Shown here: in pieces, positions 23,344 to 31,001 of the stretch
Layout of the letters: each line of letters opens with the position of its first letter
Position numbering within the stretch: position 1 is the stretch's first letter
Assembly (NCBI RefSeq): GCF_016786325.1
Contig: NZ_JADWYU010000195.1
Coordinates: forward strand, 1,267-33,817
DNA: 32,551 nt
Origin: Frankia nepalensis
GTDB taxonomy: Bacteria > Actinomycetota > Actinomycetes > Frankiales > Frankiaceae
Direction of reading: 5' to 3'
Made by a program: the position numbers and the translations under genes
Notes under the pieces: model-generated
The model's input: the letters and a program-made list of their open reading frames with translations, nothing else
What the model was told of the DNA's origin: nothing
Databases searched by the model: none

Positions 23344-23794
23344 TCTCCTTACCGCTGCTCGTCGTCGCACCGCTCGTCAGGGGCCAGCCCCGGAAGATGC
23401 AGAACACCGCCGGCTGGCGATCCGCGCTACGCCGCACGTGGCACGGTAGTCGTGAACCGCCTCATGGCACGCCGACAGGCGAAAAGTCACGCAATGGCCA
23501 CTCGCGGCAGCAGGCGACTGTCCTGATGCCTGGATCGGGGCCGCGGCCCCGAGAGGTTCATCCGCGATGCCAGATTCGGCGCCGGCATGAGGCAACGCCG
23601 CCGACGGCGGACATACGGCGCTACGACCCCGAGAGCACCAAAATTGCACGGACAGTGCGACTACACTGGGTAGCCGCCGGCCACAGCCGACCAGCCTGTG
23701 CACGTTAAGTGACCAAAGCTGTCACCAGGTGAGGACTCATCTCACCTCACCCACCCAAGGGCAACAACTAGTTGCCAGGCATCAACCTTACGTG
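23344..23794. other. Intergenic region between the TIR-WD40 gene and tRNA-Glu, no gene seen
   Basis: No reading frame here resembles a protein. A 6-bp palindrome GGCAAC-N5-GTTGCC at 23760-23776 lies in the 3' trailer of the tRNA. No copy of the tRNA 3' end was found elsewhere in the window, so an integrase attachment duplication is not shown. Confidence 0.45.
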
Positions 23795-23867
23795 TGCCCC
23801 CAACGGGATTCGAACCCGTGCTACCGCCTTGAAAGGGCGACGTCCTGGGCCGCTAGACGATGGGGGC
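23795..23867 (-). tRNA. tRNA-Glu (anticodon UUC)
   Basis: This 73-nt gene folds as a standard cloverleaf. The acceptor is GCCCCCA/TGGGGGC, the D-arm region is TCGTCTAGCGG, the anticodon stem CGCC/GGCG encloses the loop CTTTCAA with anticodon TTC, and the T-arm contains GGTTCGAATCC. The discriminator base is A, and no CCA is encoded. It decodes GAA/GAG. It lies between the island and the xylose cluster. Confidence 0.96.
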
Positions 23868-23920
23868 GGAAGATCCAGAGTGATCGCCGACTCGGTCGGG
23901 ACCACCTGGAACTCCGGGCA

Positions 23921-23950
23921 AGCATAGGGGACGACCAGTTCAACCGCCAA
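23921..23950 (-). promoter_or_regulatory. Probable promoter of tRNA-Glu
   Basis: On the minus strand, TTGGCG (23945-23950) and TATGCT (23921-23926) are separated by 18 nt, about 54 bp upstream of the mature 5' end. This is a plausible -35/-10 pair for a tRNA transcript with a short leader. Confidence 0.5.
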
Positions 23951-24044
23951 ACGCCTTTCGCTGACTCATGGCCCTGGGGTGGGGAGGCCGGCCCCCGACG
24001 CCAGAGACGCCGGGAGCCGGAGGCCGGAGGTCAGACGCCGGGGA

Positions 24045-25346
24045 TCAGATGCGGCCGGTGGAGGCGGCGCGCTTGCGGCTGAGGGCGTCGACGCTAGCGG
24101 CCAGGGCGAGGACGCAACCGGTGACGATGAACTTGACGCCGGCGCTGTAGCCCATCAGGCCCATGCCGTTGTCGATGACGGCGACCACCGCGCCACCGAG
24201 AACGGCGTCGATGATCCGGCCCTTGCCACCGAAGAGGCTGGTCCCGCCGATGACGGCCGCGCCGACCGCGTACAGCAGGGTGTTGCTGCCGCCAGCGTTC
24301 GGGTCGACCGACGTCGCTCGGGACGCGGCGATGATTCCGCCGACCGCCGCCATCGACGAACAGATCACGAAGCAGGAGATCCGGATACTGACGACGTTGA
24401 TGCCGGCCCGCCGAGCCGCCTCCGCGTTGCCGCCGACCGCGTAGATGTGCCGACCGTACGAGGTGCGGTTGAGCACGTACGTCCCGATCACCACCAGCAC
24501 GAGGATGACGGGGACAACGATCGGCACCCCCTTCAGCGAGACGATCGCGGTGCGCGAGCGCTCCAGGTTGAGCACGTAGACCGCGAAGCCCGCGAGCACC
24601 GCCAGGGCACCGGTGCGCAGGGCGACGACCGAGATCGGGTCGGCCGTCAGGCCGCTGCGGCGGCGGTTGACGCTGCGCATCAACTGGCTCGCGCCGAACC
24701 CGAGCACCAGTACCGCGAACAGGATCCAGCCGCCGTAGACCGGCAGGTTCTTGTTCGCGATCGCGACGATCGTCTCGTCCCTGATCGAGACGTTCCCACC
24801 CTGGCCGATGATCAGCAGCACGGCACCCTGGAACGCAAGGAACGCGGCCAAGGTCACCACGAATGACGGTATCCCGACCCGGGCGACCAGGAAGCCGAGT
24901 ACCAAACCGATGACAATGCCCGTACCCACCGCGGCGAGCATGGCCACCCACCAGGGCTGGCCATGCTCGGCGATCAGCGTCGCCATGACCGCGGCGCACA
25001 CGCCGGAGGCGAAGCCGGCGGACAGGTCGATCTCGCCCAGCAGCAGGACGAAGACCAGGCCCATCGCGATCGCGGTGACGGCCGCGCCCTGCGTGAACAG
25101 GTTGGCGAAGTTGATGGCCGACAGGAACCGCTCACGCATGATCGCGAAAGCGACACACAGGACCAGGAGGCCGAGGATGGCGGGCAACGCTCCCATGTCG
25201 CCGCCGCGGATCCGGGCGACGAAGTCGCGGCCGTAGTCCAACAGGCCCGGCGGGGCACCCGCCGGCGCGACGGCCGGGCCGGCGGCCGTCTTGACGGGCG
25301 TGACGGGCTCCGGCTGAGCGGGTGTCGCGACCTCGGTGGCGCTCAT
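24045..25346 (-). CDS. xylH: D-xylose ABC transporter permease, XylH-like
   Basis: This 433-residue membrane protein is the permease of a sugar ABC importer (BPD_transp_2 / RbsC-XylH family). After a Pro/Ala-rich cytoplasmic tail (about 1-50), ten or so hydrophobic helices follow, with the family block EIDLSAGFASGVCAAVMA near residue 110 and GGTSLFGGKGRIIDAVLGGAVVAVIDNGMGLMG near 365-400. Family length (about 390-430) fits. The ATG start overlaps the stop of the ATPase gene by 4 bp (ATGA), so translation is coupled. Together with XylF and the XylG-type ATPase it would import D-xylose. Sugar identity rests on the neighbouring xylF-like, xylA and xylB genes. Confidence 0.88.
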   Translation of the reverse strand: MSATEVATPAQPEPVTPVKTAAGPAVAPAGAPPGLLDYGRDFVARIRGGDMGALPAILGLLVLCVAFAIMRERFLSAINFANLFTQGAAVTAIAMGLVFVLLLGEIDLSAGFASGVCAAVMATLIAEHGQPWWVAMLAAVGTGIVIGLVLGFLVARVGIPSFVVTLAAFLAFQGAVLLIIGQGGNVSIRDETIVAIANKNLPVYGGWILFAVLVLGFGASQLMRSVNRRRSGLTADPISVVALRTGALAVLAGFAVYVLNLERSRTAIVSLKGVPIVVPVILVLVVIGTYVLNRTSYGRHIYAVGGNAEAARRAGINVVSIRISCFVICSSMAAVGGIIAASRATSVDPNAGGSNTLLYAVGAAVIGGTSLFGGKGRIIDAVLGGAVVAVIDNGMGLMGYSAGVKFIVTGCVLALAASVDALSRKRAASTGRI

Positions 25347-26317
25347 GCCGCTCCTCCCTTCGTCGTGGCGGCCGCCGCCTCGGACCCCGCCGCCTCGGAC
25401 CCCGCCGCCTCGGACCCCTGGGCCGCGCCCGGGGCCCCCTCACCCGGGGCACCCGCGTCCGTGACGTTCTTCGTGATGTTCACCGTCGCCCCGGCCGCCC
25501 CGGCCGCCCCGGCCGCTACGGCCGCTACGGCCGCTACGGCCGTCCCGTTGCCCTGGGCATCCCGCGCGGCGCCTCCACTGGTGATCATCTGGATCACGTC
25601 GGGGATGGTGACGTCGGCCGCGCGCACGTCGGCCGCGACCTGGCCGAGGTAGAGCGCGCAGATCCGGTCGGAGACCTGCATCACGTCGCGCATGTTGTGC
25701 GAGATCAGGACCACGGCGAGGCCCGAGTCGGCGAGCCGGCGGACCAGGTCGAGCACCTGCGCGGTCTGCGCGACGCCCAGCGCGGCGGTCGGCTCGTCGA
25801 GGATGACGACGGCGCTGTTCCAGAGCACGGCCTTGGCGATCGCCACCGTCTGCCGTTGCCCGCCGGACAGGCTGGAGACCCGCTGGCGCAGCGAGGTGAC
25901 CGTCCGGACCGAGAGCCCGGCCAGCGTCTTCGCGGCCGCCTTCTCCATCGACGCCTCGTCGAGGGCGAAGCGGCCGCGCCGCTCCCGCCCCAGGAACATG
26001 TTCTGGACGATGTCCAGGTTGTCGCACAGCGCCAGGTCCTGGTAGACGATCTCGATGCCGAGCGCGCCGGCGTCCTTCGGGTTCCGGACGGAGACCGGCT
26101 TGCCGTGGAAGTAGTAGTCGCCGGTATCTAGCGGATGGATCCCACCGATGCATTTGATCAGCGTCGACTTGCCCGCGCCGTTGTCACCGACCAGCGCGGT
26201 GACCTCTCCGGCGTTGGCGGCGAAGTCAACGTCGTGCAGCACGTGCACCGCGCCGAAGCTCTTGTTGACTCCGCGCAGCTCGAGGACGGGCGTCCCCAGC
26301 GGTGGATCGTCGGTCAT
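25343..26317 (-). CDS. xylG: Sugar ABC transporter ATPase, single-domain XylG-type
   Basis: The 324-residue protein powers the xylose importer. It has one ABC domain: Walker A GDNGAGKST, signature LSGGQRQTVAIAKA and Walker B VVILDEPTAAL. Enterobacterial XylG is about 510 residues with two ABC domains; here only one is present, as in many actinobacterial sugar importers, so it must work as a homodimer. The C-terminal 70 residues are Ala/Gly-rich and low-complexity (repeated GSEAA), unlike the family core. ATG 26317 follows GAGGAG with 5-6 bp spacing; an open frame to 26545 upstream is not used because it is Arg/Pro-rich. It is translationally coupled to the permease, and separated from xylF by 340 bp with a strong hairpin. 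Confidence 0.88.
   Translation of the reverse strand: MTDDPPLGTPVLELRGVNKSFGAVHVLHDVDFAANAGEVTALVGDNGAGKSTLIKCIGGIHPLDTGDYYFHGKPVSVRNPKDAGALGIEIVYQDLALCDNLDIVQNMFLGRERRGRFALDEASMEKAAAKTLAGLSVRTVTSLRQRVSSLSGGQRQTVAIAKAVLWNSAVVILDEPTAALGVAQTAQVLDLVRRLADSGLAVVLISHNMRDVMQVSDRICALYLGQVAADVRAADVTIPDVIQMITSGGAARDAQGNGTAVAAVAAVAAGAAGAAGATVNITKNVTDAGAPGEGAPGAAQGSEAAGSEAAGSEAAAATTKGGAA
25376..25415 (-). repeat. GSEAA codon repeats at the end of the ATPase gene
   Basis: The DNA reads CCTCGGACCCCGCCG in three tandem 15-bp units on the plus strand, encoding the repeated GSEAA near the C-terminus. The period of 15 keeps the frame. It lies in a low-complexity tail of unknown function. Confidence 0.6.
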
Positions 26318-26657
26318 GTCACTCCTCGACAGGCGCGGTGAGGCTTTTCCGTCGTCCTCGCGGAAAGGGCCCGGAGCTTCAGCTCTCGTGTGAGACGGAA
26401 AAGGCGCGTGGAGCGGCCGGTGACGGCACGCGTCCGAGGGAACGGGTTCAGATCGGAAGGTGAGCCGGATTACCGGCTGAGGGAGCGGGCGGCCCGGCGA
26501 CGGGACAGCGCGGCGGGCGGCCCGGCTGACGGGCCGGGCCATCAAGGGCGCCGACGGCTACCAACGGCGCTGGCGGGCTACCAACGGCATCGCCCGTGGG
26601 CGGTGACGAGTCACCGCCCACGGGCGTCCGCCGGTTGTCAGCCGGTCAGCGGCCGGG
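26318..26657. other. xylF-xylG intergenic spacer
   Basis: A 340-bp gap interrupts the transporter genes. It holds a perfect 16-bp hairpin (separate entry) and a direct repeat GGCTACCAACGGC about 18-20 bp apart near 26556-26588. No gene or clear second promoter was seen, though one would be needed if the hairpin terminates fully. Confidence 0.5.
26591..26626 (-). terminator. 16-bp perfect hairpin between xylF and xylG
   Basis: Bases 26591-26606 pair without mismatch with 26611-26626 around the 4-nt loop CGAG, about 30 bases past the xylF stop. There is no U-run. It probably acts as a partial terminator or 3' RNA-protecting stem, giving more xylF than xylGH mRNA, as in many binding-protein-dependent transport operons. 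Confidence 0.8.
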
Positions 26658-27767
26658 CTAGATGCCGGCGCTGGCGCAGAGCGCCTCGTACTTGCCGGTG
26701 CAGACCTCGGCCCTGGTCACGTAGCCGTCGTCGATGACGTCCTTGACGTTGTCCTTGGTGATCGCCACCGGCTCGAGCAGCACGGACGGGACGTCCCGCT
26801 TGCCCTCGGGGTCGTTGACCTTGTCGGGCGCCTCGGCCGGCTCGCCCTTCGCCAGGGCGATCGCGAGCTTGGCGGCCGCCTCGGCCTCCTTCTGGACCGC
26901 CTTGTAGACGGTCATGCACTGGTCGCCGGCCAGGATGTTCTGCAACGCCGAGGTGGTGGCGTCCTGCCCGGTGACCGGGACCTTCCCGTTCAGGCCGTTC
27001 TTCGCCAGGATCGCGATCGCGGCGCCGCCGAGACCGTCATTGGCGGCCAGCACGCCGCCGATGTTCGGCTCCTGGGTGAGCATCTGCTCGAAGATGGTGC
27101 CGGCTTCCTGGTTGTCCCACTTGGGCACCGACTGGTCCGGACCCTTGACGAAGGTGCCGTCCGCGTACTTCGGATCGAGGACCGAGTCGTAGCCCTCCTT
27201 GAACAGGGAGGCGTTGTTGTCGGTCGGCGCGCCGTTCAGCTCGGCGACGATCGGCTTCTGCGCGCCGGAGGCCTCGAGGCACTTGACCAGGCCCTCGCCC
27301 TGCAGCCGGCCGACCGCGACGTTGTCGAAGCTGACGTAGTACTGCGCGGAGCCGCCGAGCGTGAGCCGGTCGTAGTCGATGGTCGCGACGCCCTGCGCCT
27401 TGGCCTTGTCCTGGATCGCCTTGCCGGAGCCCGAGTCGAGGTTGGTGATCAGCAGTACCGTCACGCCGCTGGTGATCATCTGGTCGGCGATGGTCTGCAT
27501 CTGCGTCGCGTCACCCTGGGCGTTCTGGATGTCGTACTCGACGCCGGCGGCCTTGAAGGCCGCCTCGAGTAACGGCTGGTCCGCCGTCGCCCAGCGGTCG
27601 GACGACTTGGTGTCCGGCAGGATGACGCCGATCTTGCCCGTCCCGCCGCCGGAACCGCCGGCCGCGCCGTTCCCGCCGTCATCGTCATCGCCACACGCGG
27701 CGAGGCCGAACGCGGCGGTCGCCGCGATCGCGGTGACCGCCGCCAGGCGAGTGAACTTCCTTCCCAT
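26658..27767 (-). CDS. xylF: D-xylose-binding lipoprotein XylF
   Basis: This 369-residue extracellular binding protein captures the sugar for the XylGH importer. Its N-terminus is a lipoprotein signal, MGRKFTRLAAVTAIAATAA followed by the lipobox GLAAC, with a DDDD linker. The mature protein is a periplasmic-binding-protein fold (type I) with XylF-specific segments: YDRLTLGGSAQYYVSFDN, LNGAPTDNNASLFKEG and GQDATTSALQNILAGDQCMTVYK. These blocks are close to those of the E. coli protein. ATG 27767 is behind GGAAGGGG; an ATG 14 codons upstream gives a longer leader without a better ribosome site. A promoter (TTGCGT-17-TATGTT) and a candidate operator lie 85-125 bp upstream. Confidence 0.92.
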   Translation of the reverse strand: MGRKFTRLAAVTAIAATAAFGLAACGDDDDGGNGAAGGSGGGTGKIGVILPDTKSSDRWATADQPLLEAAFKAAGVEYDIQNAQGDATQMQTIADQMITSGVTVLLITNLDSGSGKAIQDKAKAQGVATIDYDRLTLGGSAQYYVSFDNVAVGRLQGEGLVKCLEASGAQKPIVAELNGAPTDNNASLFKEGYDSVLDPKYADGTFVKGPDQSVPKWDNQEAGTIFEQMLTQEPNIGGVLAANDGLGGAAIAILAKNGLNGKVPVTGQDATTSALQNILAGDQCMTVYKAVQKEAEAAAKLAIALAKGEPAEAPDKVNDPEGKRDVPSVLLEPVAITKDNVKDVIDDGYVTRAEVCTGKYEALCASAGI

Positions 27768-27850
27768 CTGCGTGGGCCCCTTCCTTGGGCATCGCTGTTC
27801 CGTGGGCATGGCCGTTCCGTGGGCATGGCCGCCCAGGACTCGGATGCTAA

Positions 27851-27891
27851 GTTGTGCCGCAAAACATATTTATGTGATCACCGTCACGCAA
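27851..27891 (-). promoter_or_regulatory. xylF promoter with overlapping operator
   Basis: On the minus strand, TTGCGT (27886-27891) and TATGTT (27863-27868) have 17-nt spacing, so transcription would start near 27856. The sequence GTTGTGCCGCAAAAC (27851-27865, plus strand) covers the -10 and start site, the place for a repressor. It shares GTTGT with the site at the xylA start. A near-perfect CRP-type motif, TGTGA-N6-TCACG, at 27873-27888 lies inside the spacer. Confidence 0.6.
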
Positions 27892-27902
27892 GAGGTTCGC
27901 GG

Positions 27903-27931
27903 TTACCAATCGGAAACTATGACTCTATGCA
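27903..27931 (+). promoter_or_regulatory. Possible promoter of the ROK regulator gene
   Basis: TTACCA (27903-27908) and TATGCA (27926-27931) have 17-nt spacing and lie 50-80 bp upstream of the regulator. The match is moderate. The operator and CRP-like motif of the divergent xylF promoter lie just upstream, so both directions could be controlled together. Confidence 0.35.
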
Positions 27932-27982
27932 CATGTATCGCTACGTATCGCCACGAGCGCGCTACGCCAGACTGGGTGAGTG

Positions 27983-29239
27983 ATGCGCCTCCACAGACCC
28001 CACCTCTCCCCGGCAGGGATCAAGCAGGAGGAGCTACGGCGGCACAACCTCAGCCTGCTGCTGCGCTACGTCCACCTGGCCGGCCCGACCCAGCGCGCCA
28101 CCCTGACCGCCAGGACCGGGCTGAACCGCAGCACCATCGGGGCGCTGGCCGCCGACCTCGCGAACATCGCCGAACTGGTCCGCGAGGAGGCACCCGGCGT
28201 GCGCTCCGGGGCCGGCCGGCCGTCGCTCGTCGTGGTGCCGGAGACCGAGCACTACCAGGCACTCGCGTTCGACCTCGGCGTGGACCGGATCGTCGGCGCG
28301 CGGGTCGGCCTCGGCGGGACGATGCTGTCCCGCAAGGTCGTCCCGCTGCCGCCCGGCGACCGGAACTTCGAGTCGGTCGTCGCGCTCACCGTGACCGCCG
28401 CGCGCCAGCTCGCGGACGAGTTCGGGCCGCGGGCGCGCTGCGTCGGCGTCGGCGTCGCCGTTCCGGCCGTCGTGCGCGGCACCGACGGGTTCGTGCGGTT
28501 CGCGCCGAACCTCGGCTGGGAGCAGCAGCCCCTCGGCGAGACACTCGGCGCCGCGCTGGTCGAGGCACTGCCCGGCTGCTCGTTCGACCGCGCGGCCGTC
28601 CTCGTCGCCAACGACGCCGACCTCGGCGCGCTCGCCGAACACACCAGGGGCGTGGCGCGCGGCCACGACGACGTCGTCTACCTGTCCGGCAACGTCGGCG
28701 TGGGCGCGGGGGTCATCTGCGGCGGCCGGCCGCTGCGCGGCCACGGCGGCTACGCCGGCGAGGCCGGCCACATGATCGTCAACCCGGCCGGGCAGCGGTG
28801 CCGCTGCGGCGCCCGCGGCTGCTGGGAGACCGAGGTCGGCATCGACGCCGTCCTGCGGGCCGCCGGCCACGAGCCAGGAGACGGGACGACGCCGCGGATG
28901 GTCGTCGCCGACGCCCAGGCGGGCGACCAGCGCGCCCGCCACGCGCTCTACGAGATCAGCCGCTGGCTCGCGGTCGGCGTCGGCAACCTCGTCAACCTGT
29001 TCAACCCGGAGCTCGTGATCTTCGGCGGCGAGCTGCGTGAGCTGCTCGAGGCGGTCGAGTGCGACGTCGTCAACATGATGGGCGCCGGCGGGCTCACCAT
29101 GTCGCGCGAGCACGTGGAGCTGGTGCCATCCGCGCTCGGCGGCGACTCCCCGCTGTTCGGCGCCGCCGAGCTGGCCTTCGCGCCGCTGCTCGACGACCCG
29201 CTCGGCGTCGCGGCGACCCTCCCCGCCACCGGCGGCTGA
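27983..29239 (+). CDS. ROK-family transcriptional regulator (XylR-like)
   Basis: The 418-residue protein joins an N-terminal winged helix-turn-helix (about 15-75: LSLLLRYVHLAGPTQRATLTARTGLNRSTIGALAADL) to a ROK sugar-kinase-like domain. The ROK zinc motif is present in GHMIVNPAGQRCRCGARGCWETEVG (CxCGxxGCxE with a preceding His). Regulators of this type bind operator DNA until a sugar is bound. Lying between xylF and xylB, it most likely represses xylose genes in the absence of xylose, the role of XylR in Gram-positive bacteria. The start is the second of two overlapping start codons (GTG 27980, ATG 27983). It converges with xylB, 18 bp apart. An active sugar kinase role is less likely because of the DNA-binding domain. 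Confidence 0.9.
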   Translation: MRLHRPHLSPAGIKQEELRRHNLSLLLRYVHLAGPTQRATLTARTGLNRSTIGALAADLANIAELVREEAPGVRSGAGRPSLVVVPETEHYQALAFDLGVDRIVGARVGLGGTMLSRKVVPLPPGDRNFESVVALTVTAARQLADEFGPRARCVGVGVAVPAVVRGTDGFVRFAPNLGWEQQPLGETLGAALVEALPGCSFDRAAVLVANDADLGALAEHTRGVARGHDDVVYLSGNVGVGAGVICGGRPLRGHGGYAGEAGHMIVNPAGQRCRCGARGCWETEVGIDAVLRAAGHEPGDGTTPRMVVADAQAGDQRARHALYEISRWLAVGVGNLVNLFNPELVIFGGELRELLEAVECDVVNMMGAGGLTMSREHVELVPSALGGDSPLFGAAELAFAPLLDDPLGVAATLPATGG

Positions 29240-29257
29240 CCCGCCCGATACGCCTGG

Positions 29258-30706
29258 TCAGCGGCGCAGCAGCGGCAGGGCGCCGTCGAGGACCTCCAGG
29301 AACGCGGCCCGGGCGAGCGGGTCCGGCTCGGCGGCGACCAGGTCCGCCGAAACCGGCCAGTCCGGGGGCTCGGCGGCGCCGGACAGCGCCCACGCCGCCT
29401 GCCGGGCCGCGCCGCGGGCGACCCATTCGGTACCCGGGTCCGGCAGCGCGACCGGCAGGCCCAGCACGGCGGGCGCGACGGCGCGGATGGCCCGCGACCG
29501 CGCGCCGCCGCCGACCAGCAGGGCGCGCCGGACCTCGACGCCATGGCGGCGCAGCGCGTCGACCCCGACCGCCAGCCCGCACAGCACCCCCTCGACCGCG
29601 GCCCGGGCCAGGTTCTCCCGGGAGAGGTTCCCGCGCGTGAGCCCCGCCAGCAGGCCGCGGGCGCGCGGCAGGTTGGGGGTGCGTTCGCCGTCGAGGAACG
29701 GCAGCAGTGTCAACCCGCCCGCCCCGGGCGAAGCGGCCAGCGCGAGCGCGTCGAACCCGGCGGGGCTCACGCCAAGCAGGTCGGCGACGGTGGTGAGCAC
29801 CCGGGCGGCGTTGAGCGTGCACACCAGCGGCAGGAAGCGCCCGGTGGCGTCCGCGAAGCCGGCGACCAGCCCGTCCGGGTCGTGCGTCGGGTGCTCCGTG
29901 GTCGCGAAGATCGTGCCGCTCGTCCCGACGGAGACGACCACGTCCCCGGGGCTCGGGCAGATGCCGAGGGCGGCGGCCATGTTGTCGCCGGTGCCGGGGG
30001 CCAGCAACGTGCCTGGCGGGGCCAGCCGGGCCGCCTCCCCCACGACCTCGCGCGGGCCGGCGACCCGGGGAAGCTCCACCGGGTGGCCCAGGGCCGTCTC
30101 GACGAGGTCGGGGAGATAGCCGCCCGTGGCGGGCGACCAGTAGCCGGTACCGGAGGCGTCGCCCCGGTCGGTCGTCCGCGAGACGTCGGGCCGGCCGCCG
30201 TCGGGATCACCCGGTCCGCCGCCCGCGGGCCCGCCGCCCGCGAGCCGCCAGGTCAGCCAGTCGTGCGGGAGCAGGACGCTTCGGGCGCGGGCGGCGTTCG
30301 CCGGTTCCTGGCGGGCGAGCCAGCGCAGCTTGGTGACGGTGAAGCTCGCCGTCGGCACGCTGCCGGTGGCCGTCGCCCACCGCTCGGCGCCGAGCTCGGC
30401 GACCAGGTCGTCGGCGTCGTCCGCGGAGCGGACGTCGTTCCACAGCAGGGCCGGGCGCACGGTCCGGCCGGCGTCGTCGAGCACGACCATGCCGTGCTGC
30501 TGGCCGGCGACCGCCAGCGCTGCCACGCCGTCGAGCAGCCCGCCGGAGGCGGCCGATCGCAGCGCCGCCCACCAGGCGGCCGGGTCGACCTCGGTGCCCT
30601 CCGGGTGCGGGGCGGCGGCGGACCGGACGATCCGCCCGTCCGCCGCGTCACAGATGACGATCTTCGTCGACTGGGTCGAGGAGTCGACACCCGCGACCAG
30701 GGTCAT
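29258..30706 (-). CDS. xylB: Xylulokinase
   Basis: The 482-residue enzyme phosphorylates D-xylulose to xylulose-5-phosphate with ATP, the second step of the isomerase pathway. It is an FGGY-family kinase with the N-terminal VAGVDSSTQSTKIVI, the xylulokinase block GQQHGMVVLD, LLWNDVRS, the ATP-site VSVGTSGTIFA and the C-terminal GGGARSRAIRAVAPAVLGLPV. ATG 30706 is preferred over 30724 because the conserved domain begins at once. A short Pro/Gly-rich insert (GGGPAGGGPGDPDGG, near residue 165) is not typical. The gene is divergent from xylA (about 300 bp spacer). Confidence 0.92.
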   Translation of the reverse strand: MTLVAGVDSSTQSTKIVICDAADGRIVRSAAAPHPEGTEVDPAAWWAALRSAASGGLLDGVAALAVAGQQHGMVVLDDAGRTVRPALLWNDVRSADDADDLVAELGAERWATATGSVPTASFTVTKLRWLARQEPANAARARSVLLPHDWLTWRLAGGGPAGGGPGDPDGGRPDVSRTTDRGDASGTGYWSPATGGYLPDLVETALGHPVELPRVAGPREVVGEAARLAPPGTLLAPGTGDNMAAALGICPSPGDVVVSVGTSGTIFATTEHPTHDPDGLVAGFADATGRFLPLVCTLNAARVLTTVADLLGVSPAGFDALALAASPGAGGLTLLPFLDGERTPNLPRARGLLAGLTRGNLSRENLARAAVEGVLCGLAVGVDALRRHGVEVRRALLVGGGARSRAIRAVAPAVLGLPVALPDPGTEWVARGAARQAAWALSGAAEPPDWPVSADLVAAEPDPLARAAFLEVLDGALPLLRR

Positions 30707-30724
30707 GCCCGTCCGCCCGTCCAC

Positions 30725-30760
30725 GCCGGGTGGGCGAAGCGTGCCGGGTGGGCGAAGCGT
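30725..30760. repeat. Two 18-bp tandem repeats in the xylB-xylA spacer
   Basis: GCCGGGTGGGCGAAGCGT is repeated exactly at 30725-30742 and 30743-30760, followed by a partial third start, GCCGGA. It lies upstream of the xylB start and may be a slippage product or a regulatory repeat. Confidence 0.75.
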
Positions 30761-30936
30761 GCCGGATGTCGTGGAAGAACTCGGCGTCGCGGAAGAGACG
30801 GGCGTTGTGAAAGAGGTGGGCGGCGTCGGCGGCGAAACCGCGCCGATAGGGGCGAAGCGCCTGCGAGGGAAGGGATTTTACCTGGTGATCTGAGGTGTGC
30901 CGCTGGCCGAGCGCTTCCACCAGGACGGACAGGGGG

Positions 30937-30977
30937 TTGCATGGCGGCTCCCACCTGGCTATTTGTTGTAGGCAACA
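30937..30977 (+). promoter_or_regulatory. xylA promoter with operator at the start site
   Basis: TTGCAT (30937-30942) and TATTTG (30960-30965) are spaced by 17 nt, so transcription should start near 30972. The perfect inverted repeat TGTTG-TAGG-CAACA (30964-30977) overlaps the -10 and start. The placement repeats that of the GTTGT site at xylF, which suggests control by the same ROK repressor. The leader is about 30 nt, with GAGGGG as ribosome site. Confidence 0.6.
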
Positions 30978-31001
30978 CCAAACTAGTCGTGAGGGGACGC
31001 C

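Noticed and set aside
23795-23867. tRNA-Glu as a proven attachment site
   Set aside because: I looked for a second copy of its 3' end (GGTTCGAATCC region) in the window and found none, and no integrase gene is present.
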